A stretch of DNA of 64,000 nt from a bacterium (GTDB taxonomy: Archaea > JAADDD01). The DNA is taken from positions 1 through 64,000 of the forward strand of contig JAADDD010000003.1 of the NCBI GenBank assembly GCA_013154095.1, given 5' to 3'. The translations under genes and the position numbers were made by a program. Shown here one piece after another: positions 42,289-51,071 of the stretch; position 1 is the stretch's first letter, and every line of letters begins with the position of its first letter. The notes under the pieces were generated by a model. It was not told the DNA's origin. It saw nothing but the letters and a program-made list of their open reading frames with translations, and ran no database searches.

Positions 42289-44815
42289 ATTTATAGATTA
42301 CTTGCAGCGCGAGTATTCGCCTGGTCTGCTTTGTGTAGAGAAATTTCCAAAAAAGGAGGGTAGCTACTCCCATTATACATTTTCTTCCGAAAAACTGCAA
42401 AAATGGCAAGAAAATAGAGGAATAAAATTCTATTCTCATCAAGTAGAAGCATGGAAATTACTCAAAGCAGGGAAAAATGTAGTTGTCGCTACTCCTACTG
42501 CTAGTGGAAAATCGCTAATATATTCTTTGGCTGCGCTGGAGCTCTACGAGGAAGACAAAAAATCTACATTTCTCTTCGTTTATCCTACACGTGCACTGCT
42601 GAACGACCAGTACATTAAGCTGAAGCAGCTCTGCAGAGAAACTGGAGTGCAGCTCAAGCTAGGCCGTTACTACGGCGACTTCAAGACCAGAGGCTCGCTC
42701 GTGCTCACTACTCCTGATAGCCTCCATGCAAGCATTCTCAAGTACCACGAACGCTGGAAGAATTTCCTGGAAAACCTGCGCATATTAATGGTCGACGAGC
42801 TACACTCATACTATGGCTTGCTAGGCTCTAACTTTGCGCTTGTTTGCAGGAGACTTTCTTACGTGCTAGAGAGACTTTACTGTAACACAGAATACAGAAT
42901 CATAGCATGTTCGGCTACAATAAAAAATCCTGCAGAGCATGCTAGGCAAGTATTCGACAAAGAATTCTCCGTAGTTGCAGAATCTGGTGCGCCGGAACCA
43001 GAACGGTACATTGCCGTGCTTAATCCAGTAAGCTTCGAGCGTGCCCAGAACTCGAAGGGCAGGCATGTACTAAGAAAGCTGCTTGCAGATCTTATTTACG
43101 ATGAGCTGCTGCTCCTACGAGACAGTAAGATATTAACGTTTGTCGATACGCGTGCACTCGCAGAAAAGCTAGTAGTTTTTCTTTCTAGACACTACGAGGA
43201 TGTTGCACCGCTAGTTTACGTTTACAAAGGCACGTTTACAAAAGAAGTTCGCCACGAAATTGAGCGCAAGTTCAGGGAAGGTAAATTGCGCTGCTTAGTA
43301 GCTACTAATGCTCTAGAACTAGGTATTGATATAGGCAACGTTGATGTAGTCAACAACGTGGGAATTCCAGGCGATGGAATAGCTGCGCTGCTGCAGCGCT
43401 TTGGCCGTGCGGGTCGTGCCGCGGATAGACCAGCTCTAGGAGTACTGGTGCTGAAAAAGAATGCGCTCGACCAGTACTATGCAGAGCACGTAGAAGAGTT
43501 GCTGGAAAAGCTGCGACTGCGGGACGTAGAGCAGCCCGTAATAACTCTCCACAACAGGCGCTTGCTAAAACACCATGTTCTCTACCAAGTATATGAAGCC
43601 AGCAAAGTAAAGCGTGGAGTGCCGGAAAGTGAGCTGCTGAACAAGGAAGCAGCAGAAGAATTGGTAAAAGAAGGTAAATTGCAGAAAATCACTACAATTT
43701 TTGGCGAATCTATTTACAGCGTTGCAGAAGTGCCACAATACATTAAACTAAGAAGTATTGAGGAAGAGTACGAATTAATAGACGAGCACGGCAGACTTCT
43801 TGAGCGGCTAGATAAGAGGAGTGTATACTCTGAAGCATTGCCTGGCCTAGTATATTTCTCGCACAGCAAGATTTTCCGGGTTGTAGAACTGGACGAGGAA
43901 AATAGGAAAGTGAGGCTGCGAGAAGAACAGACATACTTGTCCACTTCCCCTATCAGCGAGGAAGAAGTAGAAATACTTGAAGTCTATAAGCAGAGCAGGT
44001 TTAAAGATGCTGAGGTTTTTCTCGGAAAGATCAGGTTAAAGAAAATATACACAGGATATATAGAAAAAATATATTCTTCGGAGGAAGAGAGCTGGAAGTA
44101 CATCGGTGCGCCGAAATTCTACGAGCACCCGTACGTCTACGAGCTCGTGACTGATGCCGTGTGGCTCGTGCTGCCAGAACAGTACAGAGACATCGAGAAC
44201 CTCTACTACAAACAGTACTTTGAGCAACTAGAACAGTACATTAACTTTCTTGGCATAGACAAGGACAGCTTCTACGAGCTGCTAGACGAGCTCTACGAGG
44301 AGATAGACTACCACGAAATTTACCGCTATAAGGCAGGAAAGGTGAAGGAAACGGCAGAAAAGTACATCCAGCGAAGACTCTCTGCGCTCGAGCTAGAAAT
44401 ACCTGTAACAGCAATACCTACATTGGCAAAGCTTGTGCGAAAACTCGTCGAGAGCAAGTACGCTTTCGAGTCTGCACTCCATGCAGTCGAGCATGCCTGT
44501 ATCTTGCTCACTCCTGTTGTGGCGTTTGTTGATCAGCGAGAGCTTGGAGGCAGGAGTTTTCCAGAACATCCTGGCACAGGTAAGCCTACAATCTTCATCT
44601 ACGAGGCTGTGCCTGGAGGAGTGGGCTACTCGCAACTTATCTTCGAGCGACTAGAGCAGCTACTCTTCAGAGTTTATTCTCACTTGGCTGCATGCACGTG
44701 CGAAGAAGGCTGTCCACGCTGCATTTACTCGCCAAAGTGCGGCAACGCAAACGAGTTCCTGGACAGGCAAGCAGCACTTCTACTGCTTAAGCAGCTGCTT
44801 AAGTCTCCAGGCTAG
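42275..44815 (+). CDS. DEAD/H-box helicase of the MrfA/YprA type (DUF1998)
   Basis: 846 residues. Motif I TPTASGKS at ~73-80, motif II VDELHSYYG (~172), motif III SATIKNP, motif VI RFGRAGRAADR. The C-terminal DUF1998 region holds four zinc cysteines in CTCEEGCPRCIYSPKCGN (~807-824), as in bacterial MrfA, a 3'-5' DNA repair helicase; archaeal members are common. Its end overlaps the convergent flippase gene by 36 bases. Confidence 0.93.
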   Translation: MELPEFIDYLQREYSPGLLCVEKFPKKEGSYSHYTFSSEKLQKWQENRGIKFYSHQVEAWKLLKAGKNVVVATPTASGKSLIYSLAALELYEEDKKSTFLFVYPTRALLNDQYIKLKQLCRETGVQLKLGRYYGDFKTRGSLVLTTPDSLHASILKYHERWKNFLENLRILMVDELHSYYGLLGSNFALVCRRLSYVLERLYCNTEYRIIACSATIKNPAEHARQVFDKEFSVVAESGAPEPERYIAVLNPVSFERAQNSKGRHVLRKLLADLIYDELLLLRDSKILTFVDTRALAEKLVVFLSRHYEDVAPLVYVYKGTFTKEVRHEIERKFREGKLRCLVATNALELGIDIGNVDVVNNVGIPGDGIAALLQRFGRAGRAADRPALGVLVLKKNALDQYYAEHVEELLEKLRLRDVEQPVITLHNRRLLKHHVLYQVYEASKVKRGVPESELLNKEAAEELVKEGKLQKITTIFGESIYSVAEVPQYIKLRSIEEEYELIDEHGRLLERLDKRSVYSEALPGLVYFSHSKIFRVVELDEENRKVRLREEQTYLSTSPISEEEVEILEVYKQSRFKDAEVFLGKIRLKKIYTGYIEKIYSSEEESWKYIGAPKFYEHPYVYELVTDAVWLVLPEQYRDIENLYYKQYFEQLEQYINFLGIDKDSFYELLDELYEEIDYHEIYRYKAGKVKETAEKYIQRRLSALELEIPVTAIPTLAKLVRKLVESKYAFESALHAVEHACILLTPVVAFVDQRELGGRSFPEHPGTGKPTIFIYEAVPGGVGYSQLIFERLEQLLFRVYSHLAACTCEEGCPRCIYSPKCGNANEFLDRQAALLLLKQLLKSPG

Positions 44816-45922
44816 ATAACCGACAGCAATAATTGGTCTAGTAGCGTAAGCAAGCAGTATTCCAGATAATGTTCTTGTTAGTAAACATATTCCTATCCAG
44901 TAGCAGCTTAGCAGTGTTCCTGCGACAGCACAGTCAACAATTCTTCCTTCATAAACAAAAGGTAGCTCGAGAAACAGGTAAACTATAACCATCAAATAGC
45001 CGACTATAAAGCTAGCTAGATATTCTAATTTTAGCTGATATTTATGGAAGAAAAACTTGAGCAAGCCTAATTTATAGACAACAACCAACAACATCGAGAG
45101 CATAATATATATACCAAGCGCCCCTCCAAGCAGCTTCAAGATTGTTCTGTATCTTCGCTGCGCAGCATAGGGCTGTGCCATGACGAAAAGTGTGCCCATG
45201 ATGAACGAATAGGCTATGCTAACAAGTTTCTGTGCCAAGTAAACTTCTCCAACAGCAGTAAGAGGCAAAAAAGACAGTAAGATGGCTGGCTCCGCTAGCC
45301 TGCCAATAATAATACTGAGAGACCGCGATAGCCGAGAAAAGGCTACTTGCCAGTACTCGCGTCGGATTTTTGGTTTAGGTAGTTCGCGCAAGAAAGGCAG
45401 CCACACGGCTAACTGCGCATCTGCTCCTACCAAAAAACTCTGCGGACCTAACCACCACTGTCCTAGCAGAGCAACAACAGCAAAAACAGTGCTAGCTCCA
45501 ATTTTTAGGCAAGCATAGCGCAGGTAGCGTTCTTCTGCATTGAGCAGCCCAGCTACCTGGTTCACAAATATTACTAAAATAATGTATATTATTGCATATA
45601 TTATATATTCTAACAAATGAAGCAAGGATAGCAGCACTGTTATAACTAGCAGTAAGGGAACTGCTAGCAGAAACTGGTTAAAAAGAATTTCTCCAGCACG
45701 ATCATACCATTTAACATAGCAAGGATAAAAACAAGCAACAACATCAGCAGCTGCACAAATTATTAAATATACTGAAAGTAATTTGCCAAAATCTGCAGGA
45801 GAAACGAGCATTGCAAAAAGTAAGTAGACAATTGCTCCAAGCACAAGTTCTGCTATTTTTTCGAGCGCTAGTGGAAGACCTTTTTTCGCGAACCTTACAT
45901 ATTTCTTGAACTGTTGTTCCAT
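44780..45922 (-). CDS. Flippase-like polytopic membrane protein
   Basis: 380 residues from ATG 45922 (MEQQFKKY); an earlier ATG would overlap the lysS start. About 11-12 hydrophobic helices, with a first helix after a basic start, as in Wzx/MurJ-like (MOP superfamily) lipid-linked oligosaccharide flippases. Possibly moves glycolipid precursors for the S-layer glycoproteins implied by N-glycosylation sequons in neighbouring secreted proteins. Divergent from lysS. Confidence 0.65.
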   Translation of the reverse strand: MEQQFKKYVRFAKKGLPLALEKIAELVLGAIVYLLFAMLVSPADFGKLLSVYLIICAAADVVACFYPCYVKWYDRAGEILFNQFLLAVPLLLVITVLLSLLHLLEYIIYAIIYIILVIFVNQVAGLLNAEERYLRYACLKIGASTVFAVVALLGQWWLGPQSFLVGADAQLAVWLPFLRELPKPKIRREYWQVAFSRLSRSLSIIIGRLAEPAILLSFLPLTAVGEVYLAQKLVSIAYSFIMGTLFVMAQPYAAQRRYRTILKLLGGALGIYIMLSMLLVVVYKLGLLKFFFHKYQLKLEYLASFIVGYLMVIVYLFLELPFVYEGRIVDCAVAGTLLSCYWIGICLLTRTLSGILLAYATRPIIAVGYLAWRLKQLLKQ

Positions 45923-45930
45923 AGCTGACA

Positions 45931-45940
45931 CTTTTATATT
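45931..45940 (+). promoter_or_regulatory. TATA box of lysS
   Basis: CTTTTATATT about 25-30 bases before the ATG at 45963, in the 40-base gap between divergent genes. Confidence 0.5.
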
Positions 45941-45962
45941 CCTTGTAGTTACAAGGACTATC

Positions 45963-47558
45963 ATGCAGCAAGGTTCGCAAAAACCTTTTCAGCTTGCTGT
46001 GCAGCACAGGCTAGAAAAACTAAAAAAGCTTCTAGAAAAAGGAGAACCCTGCTACCGTTATCGTTGGCCAGTGAGCAAGCTCTCGCAGCAGATAAAGCAA
46101 GAATATTCTTGGCTAGCTCCGGGACAAGAAGCTGAGGGCGAAGAAAGCGTTGCTGGAAGAGTGCTCTCCTTGCGCAGGCATGGCGGTATAATATTTCTTG
46201 ACGTGCTAGACCAGCAAGGCAAGCTGCAGGTAGTTGCCAGGAAAGACGTGCTCGGAGAAAAGTTCGAGGAAGTTGCGGAACTGTACGAGCGGGGCGACAT
46301 CATTGGAGCTGCTGGACCAGTAATACGAACAAGGCGCGGAGAAATAAGTCTTCTGGCAAAAAAGATCGTGCTGCTAGCCAAAGCTCTCAGAGAACTGCCA
46401 CACAGCTGGATAGGCCTCGAGGATCCTGAAGTGCGCTACAGGCAAAGATATGTAGACTATATAATAAATGAAGATGCTCGCAGAGCAGTGTTTCTCCGCG
46501 CGAGGATGCTGCGTGCGCTGCGCAGCTTTCTCGATGAGCACGGCTTCCTCGAAGTAGAGACTCCAGTGCTCCATCCAGTCTACGGCGGCGCGCTCGCGAG
46601 ACCATTCGAGACATACTACTGGGCGCTCGACAAAAAGGTGTACCTGCGTGTCTCTCCCGAGCTGTACCTCAAGCGCCTGCTTGTGGCCATGTATGATCGC
46701 GTGTACGAAATTGCTCGCTGCTTCAGGAACGAGGACATAGACAGAACGCACCATCCAGAGTTTAGTATGCTCGAATTCTATGCTGCCTACTGGGACTACA
46801 AGGACATGCTCGAGTTCTTCCTGCAGCTGCTCAAGCACACAGCAGAAGAAGTCATTGGCGGCACTTCAGTCAAGCTAGGAGACAAAGAAATTGATCTTGC
46901 AGACCCAGAAATCTGGGAAGTGCCAAAAAAACTCGAGGAACTCAGCGGAATAGATGTTTGTTCCCTTGACTTCGAGGAGCTGCAAAAAGCAGCGCTAGAA
47001 ATAGGCATAGAAGAGGCAAAGCAGGCAAGTTCCTGGGGAGAGATAGTAGAACTGCTCAGAGAAAAGTTTCTCGAGCCTGCTACTGCAGGCAAGGCAGTAG
47101 TAATGGTGCTGTTCCCGCGCGATGTCTCGCCGCTGGCTAAGCCCTGGAGGAAGGATGTTCGTTGGGTAGAGCGCTTCGAGTTCTACGTTAACGGCATGGA
47201 GCTCGCAAACGCTTACTCAGAGCTAAACAATCCGCTCGACCAGTACTTGCGCTTCCAGGAGCAGGAAGCGCTGCGCAGGAAAGCACTCGAGGAAGGCAAG
47301 TTCAGCGAGCTTCATCCTATGGACAAAGACTTTGTGCGCGCGCTAGAATACGGCATGCCTCCAGCAGCAGGCTGCGGGCTTTCACTTGACAGGTTACTCA
47401 TGGTACTAGGAGGCTACAGCTCGATCAGAGAAGTGATAACATTTCCTCTACTAAGAGGAGAAGAAAAGATTGAAGCTGTGTGCGAGCTATTTCCAGAAGC
47501 AAAAGAACTTGTTAGAAAAATAGAGGAAAAGGTAAGGGAAGCTGAGCAAAGTAGATAG
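45963..47558 (+). CDS. lysS: Lysyl-tRNA synthetase, class II
   Basis: 531 residues from ATG 45963. OB-fold anticodon-binding domain (~65-150), then LEDPEVRYRQRYVDYI, motif 2 FRNEDIDRTHHPEFSMLEF, motif 3 GCGLSLDRLLMVLGG. Most euryarchaea use a class I LysRS; the class II form here is informative for phylogeny. Its 3' end overlaps the convergent secreted-protein gene by 47 bases. Confidence 0.95.
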   Translation: MQQGSQKPFQLAVQHRLEKLKKLLEKGEPCYRYRWPVSKLSQQIKQEYSWLAPGQEAEGEESVAGRVLSLRRHGGIIFLDVLDQQGKLQVVARKDVLGEKFEEVAELYERGDIIGAAGPVIRTRRGEISLLAKKIVLLAKALRELPHSWIGLEDPEVRYRQRYVDYIINEDARRAVFLRARMLRALRSFLDEHGFLEVETPVLHPVYGGALARPFETYYWALDKKVYLRVSPELYLKRLLVAMYDRVYEIARCFRNEDIDRTHHPEFSMLEFYAAYWDYKDMLEFFLQLLKHTAEEVIGGTSVKLGDKEIDLADPEIWEVPKKLEELSGIDVCSLDFEELQKAALEIGIEEAKQASSWGEIVELLREKFLEPATAGKAVVMVLFPRDVSPLAKPWRKDVRWVERFEFYVNGMELANAYSELNNPLDQYLRFQEQEALRRKALEEGKFSELHPMDKDFVRALEYGMPPAAGCGLSLDRLLMVLGGYSSIREVITFPLLRGEEKIEAVCELFPEAKELVRKIEEKVREAEQSR

Positions 47559-48123
47559 GCAGAACAATCGGCGGCATCCACCAACCAGGCTGCATGACGT
47601 ACAGTTCGCGCTTTGTCCAGTTTTTTCCTGTCCATGCAAGCAAGTAATATACACGAAGGTTAACAGGCAGGCAGATCCACTGAGTTATTAGAGGAGGAGC
47701 TGGAGGAAGTTTAATGTGCTTCTTCTCGAATGCCTCTAGACTAAAAACTTTCTTGTATGTGTGCCATGAGCCATTCTCGTATAGCTTGACAACGCTGCTC
47801 GCGTAAAGTATCATTATAGTAAACTTGTTGCAAGCATATCCGAGCACGCGCACCTGCACGATGTAGTTCGTTTTTGGCCTGAGCTTAACACAGATTGTAG
47901 CATTTTGCGCGAATTGCTTGAGGTAGTCTGTCTCTATACCAGTTGTCTGGAAGAACTTACCTGCAGGCTGCACATCTACCAGCAGCACGTAGCTCTCCAC
48001 AGCTACTTTGTGCGCGAGTGCATGCACGCAGAACTTTCCGTTAGCCAAACTAACGTGCACTTCTACAGCAAGTACAGGCACAGCTAAAACTAAAAAGGCT
48101 AGCAGTACAGCAAAAGCTTTCAT
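47512..48123 (-). CDS. Secreted protein of unknown function
   Basis: 203 residues with a signal peptide (AFAVLLAFLVLAVPVLA). Beta-rich body with several cysteines (GKFCVHALAHK, ICVKL, GYACNKF, WICLPV) and N-glycosylation sequons; proline-rich hydrophobic tail that could be a membrane anchor. Not recognised. Confidence 0.6.
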   Translation of the reverse strand: MKAFAVLLAFLVLAVPVLAVEVHVSLANGKFCVHALAHKVAVESYVLLVDVQPAGKFFQTTGIETDYLKQFAQNATICVKLRPKTNYIVQVRVLGYACNKFTIMILYASSVVKLYENGSWHTYKKVFSLEAFEKKHIKLPPAPPLITQWICLPVNLRVYYLLAWTGKNWTKRELYVMQPGWWMPPIVLPIYFAQLPLPFPLFF

Positions 48124-48154
48124 AATAAAATAATTCTTGAAGCAGAACTTAAAG

Positions 48155-48209
48155 TATCAGAAGTGCCCTACCATCATCACTTTTCAGGTATGGCTCTTCC
48201 TCATCATAA
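48155..48209 (-). ncRNA. C/D box guide RNA 3
   Basis: On the minus strand: box C ATGATGA (48207-48201); 13-base guide GGAAGAGCCATAC; D' CTGA (48087+100=48187-48184); 3-base spacer; C' GTGATGA (48180-48174); 13-base guide TGGTAGGGCACTT; box D CTGA (48160-48157). All boxes match consensus and the spacing is symmetric. It fills the 98-base gap between two minus-strand genes. Targets not assigned. Confidence 0.87.
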
Positions 48210-48221
48210 AATTATTAATTT

Positions 48222-49394
48222 TTATACATATGTATATAATATAGAATCATTGAAGTTGATTTTGCGTGCTCGCAGCACGTCTCCTTGTTCTAGCTTTCTT
48301 GTGCTGTAGACCATTATTAGGTACTTGCGGTCAACCACGCCAATGTATTCCTGTGAGGTGCGGCCAGGAAACACTATTTCTATAATCTTTCTGTCTAGCC
48401 GGATCGGGTACCGTACGTCTCTCTGCGTGCCGAACATTTGCTGCCAGTCAATTACCAGCGGCACCTTATATTTTTGCTCGAGCTGCTTGAGCCAGGCGAA
48501 GAACTCCCGCCAGTCCTGGTACTCGCGCAGCTTCGGCACTCTTCCTAGTTTATACTTCTCGAATTTCTGAACGAGTACTAGCAATCCTTTACCTACGGCA
48601 TACCGTTCAATTATTCTAGGAATATCTTCATCGTTTATTCCTGGTAGGTACAGCGGTGCTAGCAGAACATCTAGTTTGCCTTGCTTTTTCAGCTCTATCA
48701 TCAATTCTAGTAGCTCAAGAATTTTCTGCAAGTCTACAGGAGCTCCGTGAATCCTTGCAGCAAGCACAGGATCCAGCGTGTTCAGCGAAAGATTAACTCT
48801 TACAGGCTTGGGCATGTCGGCAAGTTCATATATTAGTTCTTCAGTTAGCAGAGTTCCGTTTGTCTGAAAGCTCACTATTCTTGTCTTTTCTTCTTCTGCA
48901 AGCGCCTGCACGAGGTCACGGAACCAAGGATAAATCAGCGGCTCTCCTTGTCCATCAATGTGTGCCTCTACCTTGCTGCGTTTCACTGAGGCAACTTCCC
49001 TGTACCAGGCAACCAGGTCTTCGAGCTTCACGACAAAGTCGTTGATCCTGGTCCTGCTCAGTTTTCCTTCATCCACCGAGCAGAAGATGCAGGAAAGATT
49101 ACAGCCTGTTATTGGTCTTACCTGCAAAATGTTCGTTCCTCTATCAATTATACCGAATGCATTATATCCTATTAGCGGCAGATTTTCTACAAACCAGACA
49201 GGTCTTTCAGTGTAAGCATGCTTAAGTTTTCCAGAAAATTTTCTTAGTACAGTATACACAGTTTGCTTGTCTCCTGTTTTTAGCTGCTCTAGCAGCTTTT
49301 CGGCGAACTTTGAGTCTGTCTCAAGCACGAAGCTGCGGCAAATGATTAATTTAGCCGTGAACGCGTCTAGTGGCTGCAGCTCAGCGCAGACCAT
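48222..49394 (-). CDS. Radical SAM enzyme, COG2100 type
   Basis: 390 residues from the ATG at 49394 (one 21 bases earlier is also in frame). The radical SAM cluster motif is CNLSCIFCSVDEG. VEAHIDGQGEPLIYPW and SFQTNGTLLTEEL follow as expected; the C-terminal ~60 residues resemble a small barrel (TRKLEQGDVLRARKINFN). Family of archaeal enzymes with unknown substrate. Its start overlaps the end of the PIMT gene, so the two are cotranscribed. Confidence 0.88.
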   Translation of the reverse strand: MVCAELQPLDAFTAKLIICRSFVLETDSKFAEKLLEQLKTGDKQTVYTVLRKFSGKLKHAYTERPVWFVENLPLIGYNAFGIIDRGTNILQVRPITGCNLSCIFCSVDEGKLSRTRINDFVVKLEDLVAWYREVASVKRSKVEAHIDGQGEPLIYPWFRDLVQALAEEEKTRIVSFQTNGTLLTEELIYELADMPKPVRVNLSLNTLDPVLAARIHGAPVDLQKILELLELMIELKKQGKLDVLLAPLYLPGINDEDIPRIIERYAVGKGLLVLVQKFEKYKLGRVPKLREYQDWREFFAWLKQLEQKYKVPLVIDWQQMFGTQRDVRYPIRLDRKIIEIVFPGRTSQEYIGVVDRKYLIMVYSTRKLEQGDVLRARKINFNDSILYTYV

Positions 49395-50028
49395 GCTCTC
49401 CTCTGAGCGGCACAAAAACTACTGGTCCCCAGCGCTCTACCACTTTTAGCTTGTTCCCTGCCTTTATGCACTTGAACATCCACTGCTCCGGACCATACTG
49501 CACTGGACTAACAAGGATGCGTCCTTCCTTGAGCTGCTCTATCCAGGGTTGAGGCAAAGGATAAGGAGCAGCTGCTCCACAGACAATCCTGTCGTAAGGC
49601 GCCAGTTCAGGGTATCCGCGTGAACCGTCTCCGCAGACAAGCACTACGTTCTTAAAGCCGTATTTTTCGAGGTTTTTCCGCGCAAACTCAGCTAATTCTG
49701 GAAAATACTCGACAGAAACAACTAATCCTTGAGGTCCAACGAGTTCTGCCAGCAGTGCAGTAAGGTAACCTGAACCAGTGCCGATTTCTAGCACTTTTTG
49801 TCCTGGCTCTATTTCAGCTAGCTCGAGTGTTTTTGCAACAACAGAGGGCGCTGAAATTGTCTGGCCCTTGCCTATTGGTAATGGTTCGTCCAGGTAAGCA
49901 TACTTTTTGTACTGAGGAGGAACAAAGTCTCTCCTGTCTACTTTCAGGAAAGCTCTCCGTACTCGCTCGGAACTAATATATCCGTGCCTGCACAGGTACT
50001 CGACTAACTCCTCGTTAGAGGCTAGCAT
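49381..50028 (-). CDS. pcm: Protein-L-isoaspartate O-methyltransferase
   Basis: 215 residues. [16 protein letters not shown]-binding motif [25 protein letters not shown] and the [18 protein letters not shown] segment are characteristic. It repairs isoaspartyl damage, which accumulates at high temperature. A TATA-like stretch lies at ~50051-50062 on the minus strand. Confidence 0.96.
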   Translation of the reverse strand: MLASNEELVEYLCRHGYISSERVRRAFLKVDRRDFVPPQYKKYAYLDEPLPIGKGQTISAPSVVAKTLELAEIEPGQKVLEIGTGSGYLTALLAELVGPQGLVVSVEYFPELAEFARKNLEKYGFKNVVLVCGDGSRGYPELAPYDRIVCGAAAPYPLPQPWIEQLKEGRILVSPVQYGPEQWMFKCIKAGNKLKVVERWGPVVFVPLRGEHGLR

Positions 50029-50077
50029 GGAGTTTAACTACACGTCGAGACTTAAATACTATAATTTATCACCTAAA

Positions 50078-50085
50078 TTTAAATA
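50078..50085 (+). promoter_or_regulatory. TATA box of rfcS
   Basis: TTTAAATA about 24 bases before the ATG at 50106, in a 77-base divergent intergenic region. Confidence 0.55.
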
Positions 50086-50105
50086 ACTGGATAGCGTGGT
50101 CAGCC

Positions 50106-51071
50106 ATGGAGATTGACATACCTTGGGTCGAGAAGTACAGGCCAAAAACTCTCGACGAAATTGTCGGCCACGAAGAAATCATAAAGAGACTGAAAGCATA
50201 CGCTGAAAAGAAAAGCATACCTAACATGATTTTTGCCGGTCCTGCTGGTACAGGAAAAACAACTGCCGCTATTTGTCTAGCAAGAGAAATTTTTGGAGAG
50301 CATTTCCAGGACAATTTTCTCGAATTAAATGCCTCAGATGAACGAGGAATTAATGTTATCAGAGAAAAGATTAAGGAATTTGCGCGCACTGCCCCAATAG
50401 GAGGAGCCAAGTTCAAGATCATTTTTCTAGACGAAGCTTCTGAAATGACTCCAGATGCGCAGCAAGCACTAAGAAGAATAATGGAAAAGTACGCAAACGT
50501 TACAAGGTTTATCCTCAGCTGCAACTACCTTTCAAAAATAATTGATCCTATCCAGTCACGCTGCGTTATATTTAAGTTCAACCGTCTGCGCGACGAAGAC
50601 ATTGCTAAGCGGCTACAGTACATCGCGCAGCAAGAAGGACTCACTATTACAGATGATGGTATGAAAGCTATTCTTTACGTTGCAGAGGGTGACATGCGCA
50701 GAGCAATCAATACTCTCCAGGCAGCAGCTGCAATCGACAAAGTAATTACTGCAGAAAATGTCTACCGTGTCGTTGCTGTTGCTAGACCTGAAGATGTAAG
50801 AGCAATTCTAGAGCAGGCAATGCGCGGAAACTTTTTAGAAGCAAGAGGCAGGCTGCACTACATTCTCTCAGAGTTCGGAGTCTCTGCAGAAGACGTGCTT
50901 CGGCAAATGTACAGAGAAATCCTTAACATGCCTGTAGATGAGCGCCTCAAGATGGAAATAATCGATAAGCTGGGCGAGTTTGACTACCGTATAATTACTG
51001 GAGCTCATCCAGTCATTCAGCTAGAGGCTTTCCTTGCCTGGCTCTGTGCCAGGTGTAGGCAGGGAGCATGA
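50106..51071 (+). CDS. rfcS: Replication factor C small subunit
   Basis: 321 residues, no intein. [13 protein letters not shown] start, Walker [17 protein letters not shown] in place of the usual [23 protein letters not shown] with the arginine finger, and [15 protein letters not shown]. With RfcL it loads PCNA onto DNA. Overlaps leuS by 4 bases (ATGA). Confidence 0.97.
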   Translation: MEIDIPWVEKYRPKTLDEIVGHEEIIKRLKAYAEKKSIPNMIFAGPAGTGKTTAAICLAREIFGEHFQDNFLELNASDERGINVIREKIKEFARTAPIGGAKFKIIFLDEASEMTPDAQQALRRIMEKYANVTRFILSCNYLSKIIDPIQSRCVIFKFNRLRDEDIAKRLQYIAQQEGLTITDDGMKAILYVAEGDMRRAINTLQAAAAIDKVITAENVYRVVAVARPEDVRAILEQAMRGNFLEARGRLHYILSEFGVSAEDVLRQMYREILNMPVDERLKMEIIDKLGEFDYRIITGAHPVIQLEAFLAWLCARCRQGA

